Translations under genes and position numbers: made by a program
The notes under the pieces: generated by a model
Told to the model about the DNA's origin: nothing
Database searches by the model: none
Seen by the model: only the letters and a program-made list of their open reading frames with translations
NCBI GenBank assembly: GCA_035495555.1
Contig: DATJFQ010000074.1
Location: 1-51,192 of the forward strand
Direction: 5' to 3'
Source: DATJFQ01 sp035495555
GTDB taxonomy: Bacteria; Acidobacteriota; Vicinamibacteria; Vicinamibacterales; 2-12-FULL-66-21
DNA: 51,192 bases
Shown here: positions 8,755-17,383 of the stretch, one piece after another
Layout of the letters: every line of letters begins with the position of its first letter
Position numbering within the stretch: position 1 is the stretch's first letter

Positions 8755-9351
8755 TCAGTTTGAAGGACCGCTCCCGCAGCGATTCCGCGCCTGCAGCACC
8801 GCAATTTCGTCAGCGGAGAGCGTAAACGCGGAACGGGTGCCGTCCATCAGATTCACAATCGGCTGCACCGCACGCATCAGGCCGTTCACGGTGTGCGCCG
8901 GCATCTGCAGCAGAAAGTGACCGAGTTCGTGAGCCAGCGCGCGGCCGAGCACGCGCCCGAGGACCTGATCGCGATACGAGAGGGGCCAGCCGTTCGCCGC
9001 GGGCCCGACCGTCCGGACGATCAACGTCCACGCACGCTGCGGATACAGGGTGACGTCAGGATCCGGTACACCATCGTGGAACTCGATGGTGCCGAGCGCT
9101 CGTGCATCGGATGAGCCGTCCGGCGGAGCGGCGAAACGGACATGCACGAGCATCCCGTGGACGCCCACGCTTCCGAGGGTCTCGATAGACACACCGTAGG
9201 GCGCCCACAGACGCGCCGCTTCGTCGGCCGCGCCGACGGCGATGGGCGTTCGCTGGCCGACGACCGCCAGGGCGATCGCCGAAGGCGCCGTCGGGCAGTG
9301 CGAGGCCACCGTCGCAACGATCGCGAGTGCAGACGACGTGAGAGCGAACAC
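8755..9351 (-). CDS. Secreted HExxH protein, putative zinc metalloprotease
   Basis: 198 residues with a signal-like start (MFALTSSALAIVATVAS). The C-terminal half contains AHELGHFLLQMPAHTVNGLM: a zinc-binding HELGH, a third His eight residues after it and a Met-containing turn. This resembles metzincins, but the third His is two residues further away than in HExxHxxGxxH. No propeptide or other domain is visible. Substrate unknown. It may lie in the same transcript as the sigma/anti-sigma pair upstream (28 bp gap). Confidence 0.65.
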   Translation of the reverse strand: MFALTSSALAIVATVASHCPTAPSAIALAVVGQRTPIAVGAADEAARLWAPYGVSIETLGSVGVHGMLVHVRFAAPPDGSSDARALGTIEFHDGVPDPDVTLYPQRAWTLIVRTVGPAANGWPLSYRDQVLGRVLGRALAHELGHFLLQMPAHTVNGLMRAVQPIVNLMDGTRSAFTLSADEIAVLQARNRCGSGPSN

Positions 9352-9379
9352 GGTTCATGTATCGCTCCAGCGCCCCGAT

Positions 9380-10090
9380 TTATTCCTTCGGCAACACGCG
9401 CCGGAGGTCGGCCGAGAGCGCGCCGGCCAGCGGCGAGAGTTCCGAAGCCGGCAGGCCGCCGACGACGAAGACCGCGTACCCCGCCGTGCGGATGGACATC
9501 ACGGTCAGGTCGTTCCAGCGGGCCGTCGTCATCTCGTGTGCGGCGATCCGATGGATCGACCACCGTGTCGCCGCGCCGCGCGTCACGATGAGTGAGACTG
9601 AGGTGTGGCGATAGTCGAGGATGATGTGGGCGAACCGGCGGCCGCCAAAGACGCACGAGTGACGGTTGAGCACACGCGCCGGGCCGTCCGACGTCGGAAT
9701 CTCGTCGCCGGGTTCATCTTCCAACACGCGGAATCCCGGCTCATACCGGCTGACAGCCTCCGCCAGTGACGTAATCCCTGTCGCCTCCTTGCCATTCGTC
9801 GTCAGGCCCAGCGCGCAGTAACGATGGTCGCCGATGGCGGCCTCGCGCAAGGGATCCGCGCTGAGGCGGGCCTCGAAGCTCCAGTATCCGCCGATGCCGA
9901 CGAGTAAGAAGGTCGCCGCAATCGTGAGCCAGCGGGTCGCTCGAAACCGCGGCGTTCGCGACACCGCCGTCGGGAGCGGTCGAAGCGTTGTCAGGCCGGC
10001 GATGAACTCCGGACGCGGCTGCAGGCCCGGTGCTCGTTCGAACGCGCGTTTCAGCGTGGTACCGAGCGGATCCACTTCTTGGTTCTCCAT
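9380..10090 (-). CDS. Putative anti-sigma factor, single-pass membrane protein
   Basis: 236 residues starting 6 bp after the ECF sigma gene. There is a short N-terminal cytoplasmic part (1-52), a membrane helix at about 53-72 (WLTIAATFLLVGIGGYW) and a periplasmic domain of about 165 residues. The HxxxCxxC zinc anti-sigma motif is absent. The call rests on gene order and topology rather than on a recognised domain. Being cotranscribed right after a sigma factor, it most likely tethers or inactivates it. Confidence 0.6.
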   Translation of the reverse strand: MENQEVDPLGTTLKRAFERAPGLQPRPEFIAGLTTLRPLPTAVSRTPRFRATRWLTIAATFLLVGIGGYWSFEARLSADPLREAAIGDHRYCALGLTTNGKEATGITSLAEAVSRYEPGFRVLEDEPGDEIPTSDGPARVLNRHSCVFGGRRFAHIILDYRHTSVSLIVTRGAATRWSIHRIAAHEMTTARWNDLTVMSIRTAGYAVFVVGGLPASELSPLAGALSADLRRVLPKE

Positions 10091-10096
10091 AACGCC

Positions 10097-10651
10097 TCAG
10101 ACGTTCGCGCGCTCGCGGGTGAGCGACCCGTTCATCGACGCCAGTTCGGATCGAAGCAGCGCGCGGCCGCGATGCAGCCGGGACATGACAGTGCCGAGCG
10201 GAATGTCCAGCGCCGCCGCAATCTCCTTGTAGGAAAGGTCTTCGACGTCGCACAAGACGACGACCTCCTGAAAGCGCTCCGGCATGCGCGAGAGCGCGGC
10301 AAGCACCTCTTCGTCGGTCAAGGTCTGGGGAATTGGCGGCACGAACGGTGCGGCAGCGATGCGATCGCCTGCATCGTCCATGATTGGTGACCGCTGCCGT
10401 GCGCGGCGCCGGTTCCTGCGTACGTTCTGCAGGATCGTGATCAGCCAGGCGCGGCAATTCGTCCCGGGTTCAAACCGATGAAACGACCGGAGGGCGCGGA
10501 CCATCGTTTCCTGGACGAGATCCTCCGCCTCCTGGCGGTTGCGTTCGAACCACATCGCCAGCCGGAACAGGCGGTCGGCATGCGGGAGCGCCTCGGCCTC
10601 GAAGGTGGCCCACGTGCGGTCGCCGCCGTAACGCGTGTTGTCCGTCGTCAC
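10097..10651 (-). CDS. ECF RNA polymerase sigma factor (RpoE-like)
   Basis: 184 residues from a GTG start. Sigma region 2 is at about 25-95 (DLVQETMVRALRSFHRF ... NCRAWLITILQNV). Region 4 is at about 125-170, with an HTH in DLSYKEIAAALDIPLGTVMS. The linker holds a short acidic and proline-rich segment. It should direct polymerase to a stress regulon and probably its own promoter. CATAAT at 10673-10678 on the minus strand is a possible -10 box. Confidence 0.92.
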   Translation of the reverse strand: MTTDNTRYGGDRTWATFEAEALPHADRLFRLAMWFERNRQEAEDLVQETMVRALRSFHRFEPGTNCRAWLITILQNVRRNRRRARQRSPIMDDAGDRIAAAPFVPPIPQTLTDEEVLAALSRMPERFQEVVVLCDVEDLSYKEIAAALDIPLGTVMSRLHRGRALLRSELASMNGSLTRERANV

Positions 10652-10729
10652 AATCGATGATGCGCCAGAGGGATTATGTCCGGACGCAGGCGGATTATTC
10701 CCGAGGTCTCGACCCCAATTCGATCAACG

Positions 10730-11935
10730 TCAGACGCGCGGCACCAGACCCACATATTTCGCTCGCGGACGGATGAGGTGGCCGGCCGCGTACTGTTCCA
10801 TCGCGTGGCCGATCCAGCCGATGCTGCGGCCGATAGCGAAGAGGATGAGCGGCGAGCCGGAAGGTAACCGGAGGACACGCGCCATTGCCGCGAGGGCAAA
10901 ATCCAGATTGGGCTGCTGACCGGTTGCTGCCGTGATGACCTTGGCGACCCGAGCGGTGTACCGGAACTCGGGACTTCGCCCGAAGCGGCTCCGCAGCAGC
11001 TCGAGGAGTGCGGCGGCCCTGGGATCGCCATGCGTATATAGCGGATGCCCGAAGCCGTCGACCGGCTCACCGCGGCGAAGCCGCTCCGCGACGCCTCCCT
11101 CGACTGCCCGGCTGCGCCGCAGCGACGCCAGCATCGCCTCGACGCGCGTGCTCGCGCCGCCGTGGCGTGGCCCTTCGAGCGCCGCCAGGCCGGCAATGAC
11201 GACGGCGTACAGGTGTGAGCCGGCGGATGCGACACAGCGCGCGGTGAACGACGAGACGTTCAACTCGTGATCCGCACAGAGGATGAGCGCGGCACGGATG
11301 ATCGCGCCCCCGCGTGGAGCCGTGTGCCAGGCATGCGCCAGGACGGCATCGACGTCGGCATCGCCGTGCGCCGCGCGGCCAATTGCGGCCGCTGTGAGCC
11401 GCCACACGATCCGTGAACCCATGCGAAGAAGGGCGTCCGGTCGCCGATCGAATGGCGCAGGATCACGCGATGCGGCCATGGCGAGTGAGCACTGCGCACG
11501 CGGGATGAACGACAGGGGGCGAACACTCCCGACAGCATGCGTCACGGCCTCGGCGGGCGGCAGAGGCCGGGTGATATCGCCCGTCCAAATCAGAGCGGCG
11601 ACTTCCGCAACGGAATGGCGTTCTGCGAGCCTGAAGACGTCATCGCCGCGGTAGTAGATCCGCTGGCCGTCGATCAGGGTGATCGCGGATTCGAGCACGG
11701 GGAGGCCCCACTGCAGCGCGGTCCCGGCGGCTGCGTCCGGCGTGCGCCGCTGCTCCGTCCGGCGCCGCAGGCGCTCCACGTCATCGCGGGAATACGTCCG
11801 CTCCCGCGGACGGCCGGCGACGACCTGCGATCGGAGGTAGCCGCGGCTCACGTACGCATACAGGGTCGGCCGGGTGACACCCAGCAGGCGGGAGGCATCT
11901 GCCGCCGAGATCCAGGCGGCGCCCGGCGGCGTCAT
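10730..11935 (-). CDS. Citrate synthase-family protein with N-terminal helix-turn-helix
   Basis: 401 residues. Residues 8-60 form a MerR/excisionase-type HTH (ISAADASRLLGVTRPTLYAY followed by a wing and basic residues). The rest is a citrate synthase fold. The catalytic triad equivalents are visible: His in DHELNVSS, His in GFGHPLY and Asp in NLDFAL, so activity is plausible. It is divergent from a second citrate synthase with a 47-bp shared spacer. A DNA-binding citrate synthase that senses acyl-CoA or oxaloacetate and controls its neighbour is an attractive but unproven reading. Confidence 0.85.
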   Translation of the reverse strand: MTPPGAAWISAADASRLLGVTRPTLYAYVSRGYLRSQVVAGRPRERTYSRDDVERLRRRTEQRRTPDAAAGTALQWGLPVLESAITLIDGQRIYYRGDDVFRLAERHSVAEVAALIWTGDITRPLPPAEAVTHAVGSVRPLSFIPRAQCSLAMAASRDPAPFDRRPDALLRMGSRIVWRLTAAAIGRAAHGDADVDAVLAHAWHTAPRGGAIIRAALILCADHELNVSSFTARCVASAGSHLYAVVIAGLAALEGPRHGGASTRVEAMLASLRRSRAVEGGVAERLRRGEPVDGFGHPLYTHGDPRAAALLELLRSRFGRSPEFRYTARVAKVITAATGQQPNLDFALAAMARVLRLPSGSPLILFAIGRSIGWIGHAMEQYAAGHLIRPRAKYVGLVPRV

Positions 11936-11947
11936 ATTGATTGGCTC

Positions 11948-11959
11948 GTCAACATTGAC
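11948..11959. promoter_or_regulatory. Palindromic operator candidate in the divergent citrate synthase promoter
   Basis: GTCAACATTGAC has perfect 5-bp arms with a 2-bp spacer. It lies in the 47-bp space between the two divergent citrate synthase genes, just downstream of the minus-strand -10 box. A repressor bound there would cover the transcription start of the HTH gene. The HTH citrate synthase is the natural candidate binder. Confidence 0.45.
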
Positions 11960-11962
11960 AGC

Positions 11963-11968
11963 ATTATA
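11963..11968 (-). promoter_or_regulatory. -10 box TATAAT for the HTH-citrate synthase gene
   Basis: A perfect TATAAT on the minus strand, 27 bp before the ATG at 11935. The predicted start falls inside the palindrome at 11948-11959. No good -35 hexamer is seen. Confidence 0.45.
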
Positions 11969-11982
11969 GGCGCAGGACTAGG

Positions 11983-13095
11983 GTGAAAGACATGGTGAGC
12001 GCGGGGCTGGAAGGAGTCGTCGCGGCGGCGACGGAGCTGAGTCTCGTCGACGGCGAGCACGGCGAGCTGGTCATCGCCGGATATCCGATCGAGGAACTCG
12101 CGGAACACGCGACGTTCGAAGAAACGACGTGGCTGCTGTGGCATGGACGACTGCCGTCCGCGCGCGAGTTGGCCGCCTTCCACGACGTGCTGAAAGACTC
12201 GCGCGATCTGCCCGATGCCGCGGCAGGACTGCTGCAGGAGTGCGCGCGCAAGCGGCTTGCACCGATGGAGGCGCTCCGCATCGCGGCAGGCACGCTATCG
12301 CTGAGCTCTGATGCGCCGCACGCGATCGTGGCGCGCGTGCCGACCATCATCGCGGCCTACGCCAGGCTGCTCGGAGACGCCGTTCCGATCCCGCCGCGAG
12401 CCGATCTCCGGCACGCCGCGAACTTCCTGTACATGCTGCGCGGCGACACGCCGGATGCGGAGCAGGTGCGCGCGCTCGAAACGTATCTGAATACCGTCGT
12501 CGATCACGGCCTCAATGCGTCCACGTTCACCGCACGTGTGATCATCTCCACCGGCTCCGATCTCGTGTCGGCGGTCGTCGGCGCCCTCGGTGCCCTGAAG
12601 GGGCCGCTTCACGGCGGAGCCCCCGGTCCAGCGCTCCAGATGGTGTACGAGATCGGCGATGCGTCGCGCGCCGAATCAGTTCTCCGCAGGAAGATCGAGG
12701 CTGGCGAGAAGCTGATGGGATTTGGCCACCGGGTGTACAAGGTCCGCGATCCGCGCGCGGACGTTCTCGCACGCGCCGCGGAGCGGCTCTTCACCCGCGC
12801 CGGCGACATGTCGCTCTACACGCTGGCGCGCGCGGTGGAAACGGAAGCCGTCCGCCTGCTGGAAGAATACAAGCCGGGCCGCCGGCTGCAGACGAACGTG
12901 GAGTTCTATACGGCGCTGCTCCTCCACGGTCTGTCGCTCGACGTGGCGCTCTTTACGCCGGTGTTCGCGATGAGCCGGGTGAGCGGCTGGATCGCGCACG
13001 CGCTCGAGCAGCAGCGCGCGAACCGGATCATCCGGCCGCAGTCGGAATACGTCGGCCCACGCGGGCGGACCTGGCCGCTCTCCCCTTCCGCCTGA
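11983..13095 (+). CDS. Citrate (or 2-methylcitrate) synthase
   Basis: 370 residues from GTG at 11983; an ATG at 11992 is an alternative. It would condense acetyl-CoA or propionyl-CoA with oxaloacetate in the cytoplasm. The short-form fold has DHGLNASTFTAR and GFGHRVY with the two catalytic His. The position of the catalytic Asp reads NVEFYT, a Glu, whereas the neighbouring HTH paralogue keeps Asp. The length fits the short bacterial/archaeal class. The last 68 bp overlap the convergent PEP-CTERM gene. Substrate choice cannot be read from the sequence. Confidence 0.88.
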   Translation: MKDMVSAGLEGVVAAATELSLVDGEHGELVIAGYPIEELAEHATFEETTWLLWHGRLPSARELAAFHDVLKDSRDLPDAAAGLLQECARKRLAPMEALRIAAGTLSLSSDAPHAIVARVPTIIAAYARLLGDAVPIPPRADLRHAANFLYMLRGDTPDAEQVRALETYLNTVVDHGLNASTFTARVIISTGSDLVSAVVGALGALKGPLHGGAPGPALQMVYEIGDASRAESVLRRKIEAGEKLMGFGHRVYKVRDPRADVLARAAERLFTRAGDMSLYTLARAVETEAVRLLEEYKPGRRLQTNVEFYTALLLHGLSLDVALFTPVFAMSRVSGWIAHALEQQRANRIIRPQSEYVGPRGRTWPLSPSA

Positions 13096-13714
13096 ACGCC
13101 AGCCACGATGCGCAGGTACCGAGCAGGACGATGGTCGAGGGCTCGGGCGTCGACGCGACACCGCTGAAGACGAAATCGTAGCCGCCGAGGCGGGTGACGG
13201 GCGGGCCGAATATCGGAGATTCCAACACAACGGTCCCTGTGCCGGATCCCGTCAAGGCGCCGTCGAACAGCACGACGCCCGGCTGCGTCACCCGCACGAA
13301 TCCCGACAACTGGATCGGTGCGGTCAACACGTCGCCTGGGATATCCGGATTGCGGGTGAAGAACTCAGTGGGACCCGCGAACGACAGCATCCCGGTCACG
13401 TCGGCGTCGACTGTGCCGAGCGCCCCCGACGCCGTGGAGTGGCCGGAGAACACACCAGTCGTCTGGGTAAATGGAATCACGGCCTGGTCAGTGCACTCGC
13501 GGCAGAAGCCCGGCTGCAGCTGCGGGGCCACGTCGAACGCGACCGAGAAGTCCGGGAACCTGAGCGTCAACTGCTGATCGACCAGTGCAAAACGGGTGGT
13601 GCCTTCGAACACACCGCTGAACGCGACCGGATCGGCACTGGCCCGAGCGGCGGTGACCGCCGCCATCACCAGTGCCGCGAAGAGGATTGCTCTCGAGGAA
13701 GCGCGCGTACACAT
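13028..13714 (-). CDS. PEP-CTERM sorting-domain protein
   Basis: 228 residues. Signal peptide at about 1-27 (ILFAALVMAAVTAARASA) and a beta-rich secreted body. The C-terminal anchor is TPEPSTIVLLG, then a hydrophobic stretch and FRRKGR. This is the exosortase-recognised PEP-CTERM signal that marks proteins for processing at the cell surface. Some 16 residues extend past the basic cluster, longer than usual. They are encoded in the stretch overlapping the convergent citrate synthase gene. No exosortase gene is present in the window. Confidence 0.85.
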   Translation of the reverse strand: MCTRASSRAILFAALVMAAVTAARASADPVAFSGVFEGTTRFALVDQQLTLRFPDFSVAFDVAPQLQPGFCRECTDQAVIPFTQTTGVFSGHSTASGALGTVDADVTGMLSFAGPTEFFTRNPDIPGDVLTAPIQLSGFVRVTQPGVVLFDGALTGSGTGTVVLESPIFGPPVTRLGGYDFVFSGVASTPEPSTIVLLGTCASWLAFRRKGRAARSARVGRRIPTAAG

Positions 13715-13834
13715 ATGTGCCCTCCCTTTCGCCAGAATGGCGAGTGAGGTACGCCCCAGATGGGGAACGCGCGGGGATCAAGCAAGATGCGTGACCGGTC
13801 GGGGCGCTCGGCTATTCTCCGGCGCTCACAAACA

Positions 13835-15211
13835 TCAAACCGCCGCCGGTTGGATGTTCGCGTTGAGGCGGAACAGATTCTCCGGGTCGTACTTCGCCTT
13901 GATGGCCGCGAGCCGCGCGAAGTTCGGGCCGTAGGCCTGGCGGACGCGATCCTGCCCGTCGTCTCCGCCAATCTCGTTCACGTAAAGACCGCCGGAGGCG
14001 AAGGGTCGAATGCGCTTCCACGTGTCGCGCACCCACTGCACGTTGGGCTCGTCGGGTTCGCCGGGCTGCCAGAGCGCGTAGATGCCGACGTGAATGCCGC
14101 CCCGGTTCGGAAACGCCGTTGCATCCACGGGCTGTCGCGCGGCCACGCCGTGGATGGGAAAGAGCAGCTGCGACGACATCGGCGAGACGACACGGCTGTA
14201 GGCGTCGACCCACACGTCGATGAACTCGTCGGTCGGTGTCTCGAGGAACTCCGCCTTCCAATAATTGTTGACGTCGGGCGGCATCGCTTGTTCGAGGAGC
14301 CCCTGCTGGCCGAGGTACGGAATCGGTCCGATCGCATCCATCACCGGCGAACCGAAGGCCTTGATCCGCGCGACGGTGCGCAGTCCGTCTTCCAGCGGTC
14401 CGGCATAGGCACACGCGATGGCGCACGCCTTGTGCCCGTCGGGACCGGTGAGGATCGCGGCGGCGGCCGTCAGCGGGTCCGGTGCGGTCTGCAGGAGAGA
14501 ACGATAGAAGCGAAACACGTCTCGCGCTGCGGGATACGGGTGAACGACCATGCCGCCGGCGATCATCGGCCCGAGCGGGTGGAGCTTGTACTCGAAGGCG
14601 GTGACGACCCCGAAGTTGCCCCCGCCGCCGCGCAACGCCCAGAACAGATCGTTGTTCTCGTTCGCGCTGGCGCGGACCTGTTTGCCGCTGGCCAGGACGA
14701 CGTCGGCCGCGAGCAGGTTGTCGACCGTCATGCCGAAGGCACCTTCGAGCCAGCCGAACCCGCCGCCGAGCGTCAGGCCGGCGATGCCGGTGTCGCCGAC
14801 GGTGCCGCCGGTTGTCGCGAGCCCGTGCGCCTGGGTGGCCTTGTCGAATTCCACCCACTTGACGCCCGGCTCGGCGCGCGCCGTGCGCTTGTCCGGGTCC
14901 ACGGCAACGGCGTTCATCGACGAGAAATCGATAACGACGCCGTTGTTACACGTCCCGAGCCCGGCGACGCTGTGCGCGCCGCCGCGAATCGAAAGCGGCA
15001 GCCGCTGCTCGCGCGCAAACGCGATCACCGGCGGGACGTCTGCTGCGTTGCGCGGCCTCACGATCACTGCGGGCTTGCAGTCGATCATGGCGTTCCACAC
15101 CCGCCGCGCGGACTCGTATCGCGGGTCAGCAGCCGTCAGCACCTCTCCGGCGATCTGCTGTTTCAGCGTCTTGATTGCTTCATCGTGAAGATTCACTTGC
15201 GCCTCCTGCAT
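13835..15211 (-). CDS. FAD-linked oxidase (berberine-bridge family)
   Basis: 458 residues. The PCMH-type FAD-binding domain holds RGGAHSVAGLG, whose His is the 8-alpha-histidyl FAD attachment site. The second attachment Cys of bicovalent members is not seen: the segment reads GGTVGDTGIAGLTLGGG. The C-terminal BBE domain is recognisable (YVNEIGGDD, then KYDPENLFRLNANI). No secretion signal is visible, so a cytoplasmic oxidase of a sugar, alcohol or aromatic substrate is likely. The start overlaps the end of the Rieske-FAD gene by 32 bp, indicating an operon. Confidence 0.88.
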   Translation of the reverse strand: MQEAQVNLHDEAIKTLKQQIAGEVLTAADPRYESARRVWNAMIDCKPAVIVRPRNAADVPPVIAFAREQRLPLSIRGGAHSVAGLGTCNNGVVIDFSSMNAVAVDPDKRTARAEPGVKWVEFDKATQAHGLATTGGTVGDTGIAGLTLGGGFGWLEGAFGMTVDNLLAADVVLASGKQVRASANENNDLFWALRGGGGNFGVVTAFEYKLHPLGPMIAGGMVVHPYPAARDVFRFYRSLLQTAPDPLTAAAAILTGPDGHKACAIACAYAGPLEDGLRTVARIKAFGSPVMDAIGPIPYLGQQGLLEQAMPPDVNNYWKAEFLETPTDEFIDVWVDAYSRVVSPMSSQLLFPIHGVAARQPVDATAFPNRGGIHVGIYALWQPGEPDEPNVQWVRDTWKRIRPFASGGLYVNEIGGDDGQDRVRQAYGPNFARLAAIKAKYDPENLFRLNANIQPAAV

Positions 15212-16745
15212 GTCTTTCTCGGCCGCCGGTTCGCTCCATCTCCACTTCAGCTTTCAAGTTGTCCAGGTTGCGCCCAATCGTCGCCACGGCGAGCGTGCGG
15301 TCGGCGCGCAGGTAAGACACCGAGCAGTCGCCCGCATCGACGGAGCCGTCGATGCGCGTCTCGTCCCATTTCTCCGCGTGCCCCACGTACTTGATCGACG
15401 TGTCGTAGTGCTTGCTCCAGAAGAACGGCACCGCGTCGAAGCGTTCGCGCGCGCCCAGGATGTTGCGTGCCGCGACCTGACCCTGACGCTGAGCCACGAC
15501 CCAGTGCTCGACACGGATCGGATCGCCCGTGTGCGGGTCCGGCCAGCGCGCGACGTCGCCAGCGGCGAACACTCCCGGCGCGCTCGTCTCGAGGTATTCG
15601 TTGACGGCAATGCCGCGGTCCATGGCGAGGCCGGCCTGCTCCGCGACAGCCACGGCGGGCCGCACTCCAACCCCCATGACGACGAAGTCGGCATCGATTG
15701 TTGTCCCGCCACTCAAGGTGACAGTGCGCCCGTCGACGTGAGTGACGGTCTCGCCAAGATGAAAGACGACGCCGTGCGCTTCGTGCAGCGACTGCACGTA
15801 TCGTCCGACATCCGCGCCGAGCACACGCTCGAGCGGCGTGCTTTCCGGCCCCACCACGTCGACCGCGATGCCGCGCGCGCGGAGCGATGCCGCGACTTCG
15901 AGGCCGATGAAGCTTGCGCCGACGACCACGACGTGTTTGGCCTCGGCGGTGCGCTCGACAATCGCGCGGCTGTCCGTGAAGGTGCGCAGCAGCATGACGT
16001 GGGCGGCGTCTGCACCGGGAATCGGCAGACGAACCGGATCGGCGCCTGTCGCAAGAAGCAGCGCTCCGTAGGACCGCTCCGTCCCATTGTCGAGGCGCAC
16101 GGTGCGGCGCGCTGTATCGAGGGCGGTGACACGGCGATTGAGCAGCATTTCGATACGCTGCTCTGCATAAAAACTGTCGGGCCAGAGCGGGATCCAGTCC
16201 TCCTCCGCTTCTCCCGCAAGGTAGTCTTTCGACAGGTTCGGGCGATCCACCGGCAGATCGGAGTCGGCGCTGATCATCGTCACCGCGCCGGCGTAGCCCT
16301 GCCGCCTCAGCATCTCCGCCGCGGCAACACCCGCTGCGCCGCCGCCGACGATGACCACCGATGCGGGCGGTTCGCCAGCCGCCGATGAAGCGGGAGCGGG
16401 CTGCGGATCCAGCTTCTCGCGCACGAAGATCCGATCGCCCTCACGATCGACGCGCCAGCACACGAGCGGATCGAGCGCCGGCGCCCGGAGCGCTTCCCCC
16501 GTGCGAAGGCTGAAGCAGGCGTGGTGCAGCGGGCAGCGCACCGTGTCGCCGACGATCAATCCGTCGACGAGCGGCCCCCGGTAGTGCGTGCACTGCGCGC
16601 GAACCGCGAAGAACTCGTCGCCCAGTCGGGCCAGCAGGACCTGCGCGTCGCCAACTCGTCCGGCGATCATGCCGCCGTCGGCCAACGAGGCCGCCGGCAC
16701 GCCCTGGGTGAAGTCAATAGTGGCCTGAGGCGTCTGCTCACTCAT
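15180..16745 (-). CDS. Rieske [2Fe-2S]-FAD/NAD(P) oxidoreductase fusion
   Basis: 521 residues from ATG at 16745, preceded by GGAGAA. Residues 15-110 are a Rieske domain with CTH and CPLHH cluster ligands. Residues 125-500 are a pyridine nucleotide-disulfide oxidoreductase with VVIVGGGAAGVAAAE (FAD), VVVVGASFIGLEVAASLRAR (NAD) and GVFAAGDVAR. This architecture matches AIF-like and ferredoxin-reductase-type flavoproteins. It would pass electrons between NAD(P)H and the Rieske centre or a partner protein. It is upstream of and overlaps the FAD-linked oxidase and is divergent from an FMN reductase, so the three look like a redox module. Confidence 0.9.
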   Translation of the reverse strand: MSEQTPQATIDFTQGVPAASLADGGMIAGRVGDAQVLLARLGDEFFAVRAQCTHYRGPLVDGLIVGDTVRCPLHHACFSLRTGEALRAPALDPLVCWRVDREGDRIFVREKLDPQPAPASSAAGEPPASVVIVGGGAAGVAAAEMLRRQGYAGAVTMISADSDLPVDRPNLSKDYLAGEAEEDWIPLWPDSFYAEQRIEMLLNRRVTALDTARRTVRLDNGTERSYGALLLATGADPVRLPIPGADAAHVMLLRTFTDSRAIVERTAEAKHVVVVGASFIGLEVAASLRARGIAVDVVGPESTPLERVLGADVGRYVQSLHEAHGVVFHLGETVTHVDGRTVTLSGGTTIDADFVVMGVGVRPAVAVAEQAGLAMDRGIAVNEYLETSAPGVFAAGDVARWPDPHTGDPIRVEHWVVAQRQGQVAARNILGARERFDAVPFFWSKHYDTSIKYVGHAEKWDETRIDGSVDAGDCSVSYLRADRTLAVATIGRNLDNLKAEVEMERTGGRERHAGGASESSR

Positions 16746-16810
16746 CCGCGGTTCTCCAGACTGAAACGATCCTTGCAATGGTACCGTAGAACCGGAGAAC
16801 CGGAGCGAGC

Positions 16811-17380
16811 ATGAATCATCACACCGTCGGCTATTTCGTCGGGAGCCTCGCGAAAGGCTCCATCAACCGCAAGCTGGCCCGAGCGCTCGTGCGGCTCGCA
16901 CCGCCGGAACTCTCGATGCGCGAAATCGAATTCGGAAATCTGCCGCTCTACAGCTACGACTACGATGCGGATTACCCCCAGGTCGCGAGAGCGTTCAAGG
17001 AGGCGATCGCCGAAGTCGACGCCGTGCTCTTCGTCACGCCGGAGTACAACCGTTCGATCCCCGGCGCGCTCAAGAACGCCATCGACTGGGCGAGCCGCCC
17101 GTACGGGAAGAACTCGTTCACGCGGAAACCATCGGGCGTCATCGGGACCTCGCCCGGCAAGATCGGGACGGCGGTCGGACAGCAGCACCTCCGCAGCATT
17201 CTTGCCTTCTGCAATTCACCGCTCATGAACGCGATCGAGGCGTACATCCAGTTCACGCCCGGACTGATTAGCGACGACGGCGAGGTGACGGATGAGGAGA
17301 CCGCGCGGTTCCTACGCGACTACATGAACGCATTCTCCGCATTCATCGCCAGGGTCTACACGGCGATTCCGAAGAGCTGA
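16811..17380 (+). CDS. NAD(P)H-dependent FMN reductase
   Basis: 189-residue flavodoxin-like protein. GSLAKGSINRKLARAL is the phosphate-binding loop and TPEYNRSIPGALKNAIDW is the signature of the NADPH-dependent FMN/chromate/quinone reductase family. It should reduce flavins or quinones in the cytoplasm. It is divergent from the Rieske-FAD gene across 65 bp containing a direct repeat AACCGGAG twice just before the start. Confidence 0.9.
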   Translation: MNHHTVGYFVGSLAKGSINRKLARALVRLAPPELSMREIEFGNLPLYSYDYDADYPQVARAFKEAIAEVDAVLFVTPEYNRSIPGALKNAIDWASRPYGKNSFTRKPSGVIGTSPGKIGTAVGQQHLRSILAFCNSPLMNAIEAYIQFTPGLISDDGEVTDEETARFLRDYMNAFSAFIARVYTAIPKS

Positions 17381-17383
17381 ACG

